Below, one piece after another: positions 63,307 through 64,000 of a DNA stretch of 64,000 bases (its first letter is position 1; every line of letters starts with the position of its first letter). The position numbers were made by a program, and so were the translations under genes. This DNA is from Neisseria sp. Marseille-Q6792 (GTDB lineage Bacteria > Pseudomonadota > Gammaproteobacteria > Burkholderiales > Neisseriaceae): NCBI RefSeq assembly GCF_943181435.1, contig NZ_OW969598.1, positions 1,860,001 to 1,924,000 of the forward strand, written 5' to 3'. Below the pieces are notes generated by a model. It did no database searches and had not been told where the DNA came from. It saw nothing but the letters and a program-made list of their open reading frames with translations.

Positions 63307-63390
63307 TGAGACCTTTGCAAAATTCCCCAAAATCCCCTAAATTCCCACCAAGACATTTAGGGGATTTTGGGGAATTTTGCAAAGGTCTCA
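63307..63390. mobile_element. 84-base palindromic MITE-like element
   Basis: Two perfectly complementary 36-base arms (63307-63342 and 63355-63390) flank a 12-base loop. The ends, TGAGACCTTTGCAAAATTCC and its complement, resemble the terminal repeats of the Neisseria IS5-family element IS1106, as I remember them. It cuts the TnpB fragment, so it inserted later. Confidence 0.75.
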
Positions 63391-63599
63391 AACTGTAAAT
63401 ACAGAGAGAAGCAATACTAACAGCACAAAACAACAAATATCCAAACACTATTAAGTGCGTCATTCTGACTTTGCTTTTTCGTTGCCTGATGTATTGATGC
63501 TACTTGTGCTGTTCTTATAAAGGCTTAGGATGGTGTTCTTATGTGTAAAACCATGACAAAGTGTGTGTGAAACCACGTTGGATTTATATGTAAAATTTG
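63391..63599. other. Gap without recognisable genes
   Basis: AT-rich DNA between the palindromic element and the gene fragment. I see no gene, RNA or repeat here. Confidence 0.6.
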
Positions 63600-63763
63600 T
63601 TATGCGATATGTTGATGCTGGTTACGTCGCGTTTTTTCGGAAAATTCAACCGGCAGGGAACCGATACGCTGTTTCATCTCTTTGCTTAGGGAGAGTAGGG
63701 GGGCGGATACGACCTTAGTTTTGGTATCCGTAATATCATCATTTTTTTCGTCAAGGGAATATA
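63600..63763 (-). pseudogene. C-terminal fragment of an unknown gene
   Basis: On the minus strand about 54 codons encode VYSLDEKNDDITDTKTK, APLLSLSKEMKQRIGSLPVE and TRRNQHQHIA followed by a stop. The composition is protein-like, but there is no start and I cannot name the family. It ends before the second IS3-family copy. Confidence 0.35.
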
Positions 63764-63807
63764 CACGGAGGATGATTCAAAACCGGTAGGCAAAAAAAGA
63801 CCGCTTC

Positions 63808-64000
63808 TGAACTGACCCCAAAAAGTTGGACAGTTTAATCAAGCGGCTTTCAGGGACTGAATTCTGTACTGAACAGGGCTCAGTCCTTTTAATTTCAACT
63901 TGATTCTATCGTTGTTGTAGTAACGGATATATTCGTGCAGTGCCACTTCCAATTCGGTAACGGAATCATATTTGCACGTATGGAAACATTCCGATTTCAA
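63808..64000 (-). mobile_element. Second copy of the IS3-family element, cut by the window end
   Basis: From 63808 the DNA repeats the left end of the element at 41055 (TGAACTGACCCCAAAAAGTT, then the OrfB 3' region with RYYNNDRIKLKLKGLSPVQY on the minus strand). It is in the same orientation as the first copy and continues past the window. Confidence 0.9.

Noticed and set aside
63159..63398. A 79-codon + strand frame after tpsB
   Set aside because: It reads through the TnpB remnant in antisense and then the palindromic element.
1..64000. tRNA or rRNA genes
   Set aside because: No cloverleaf with a T-loop GTTCGA-like motif and no rRNA signature was seen, though short RNAs could be missed by eye.

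Overview
The window looks like chromosomal DNA of a pathogenic Neisseria, most likely N. meningitidis. The reasons are frequent copies of the DNA uptake word GCCGTCTGAA, often paired as inverted terminator hairpins, dRS3-type repeat arrays (ATTCCC-N8-GGGAAT), a tbpB-tbpA transferrin receptor locus, the NsrR/NnrS nitric-oxide genes, and a two-partner-secretion (TpsA/TpsB) toxin locus with extra C-terminal toxin cassettes. Species and strain are inferred; no database search was possible.

Layout. 1-14.4 kb is the division and cell wall (dcw) cluster, all on the + strand: murE (3' part), murF, a small membrane protein, mraY, a Sel1-repeat protein, murD, ftsW, murG, murC, ddlB, ftsQ, ftsA, ftsZ. 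It covers most of cytoplasmic peptidoglycan precursor synthesis plus the early divisome. 14.5-31.5 kb is ordinary housekeeping: a purine permease, a YrdC/Sua5-like protein, the nitric-oxide module nsrR-hemerythrin-nnrS, tyrA, a nitrilase-family amidase, an EamA exporter, a Bcr/CflA exporter, pheA, recO, pdxJ, acpS, a Nudix/ThiE-like fusion, a small membrane-anchored protein, an rRNA methyltransferase, amiC, tsaE and murI.

31.5-33.4 kb is a gene-free mosaic of about two dozen dRS3 repeats. It ends at an iron-regulated promoter for tbpB (33.48 kb) and tbpA (35.7 kb). More repeats follow, then potD (minus) and rpsT. From 41.0 kb the window becomes accessory DNA: a deleted IS3-family element that cuts a small gene, a Phd/PIN toxin-antitoxin pair, a HsdR fragment and an internally deleted IS1016-like element.

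44.7-63.0 kb is the most interesting part: a TpsA contact-dependent-inhibition-type exoprotein of 3123 residues with a predicted EndoU-like toxin tip and an immunity gene. It is followed by a duplicated tpsA promoter and signal start, and two promoterless cassettes that repeat the pre-toxin region almost base for base but carry different toxin tips and immunity genes. There is also an HNH-toxin tail joined to a SUKH-like immunity gene, a frameshifted HlyC-like toxin acyltransferase, and the outer-membrane transporter TpsB. The cassettes can be read as a reservoir from which recombination can swap the toxin of TpsA. The last 1 kb holds a TnpB remnant cut by a palindromic MITE-like element, a gene fragment and the start of a second copy of the IS3-family element.
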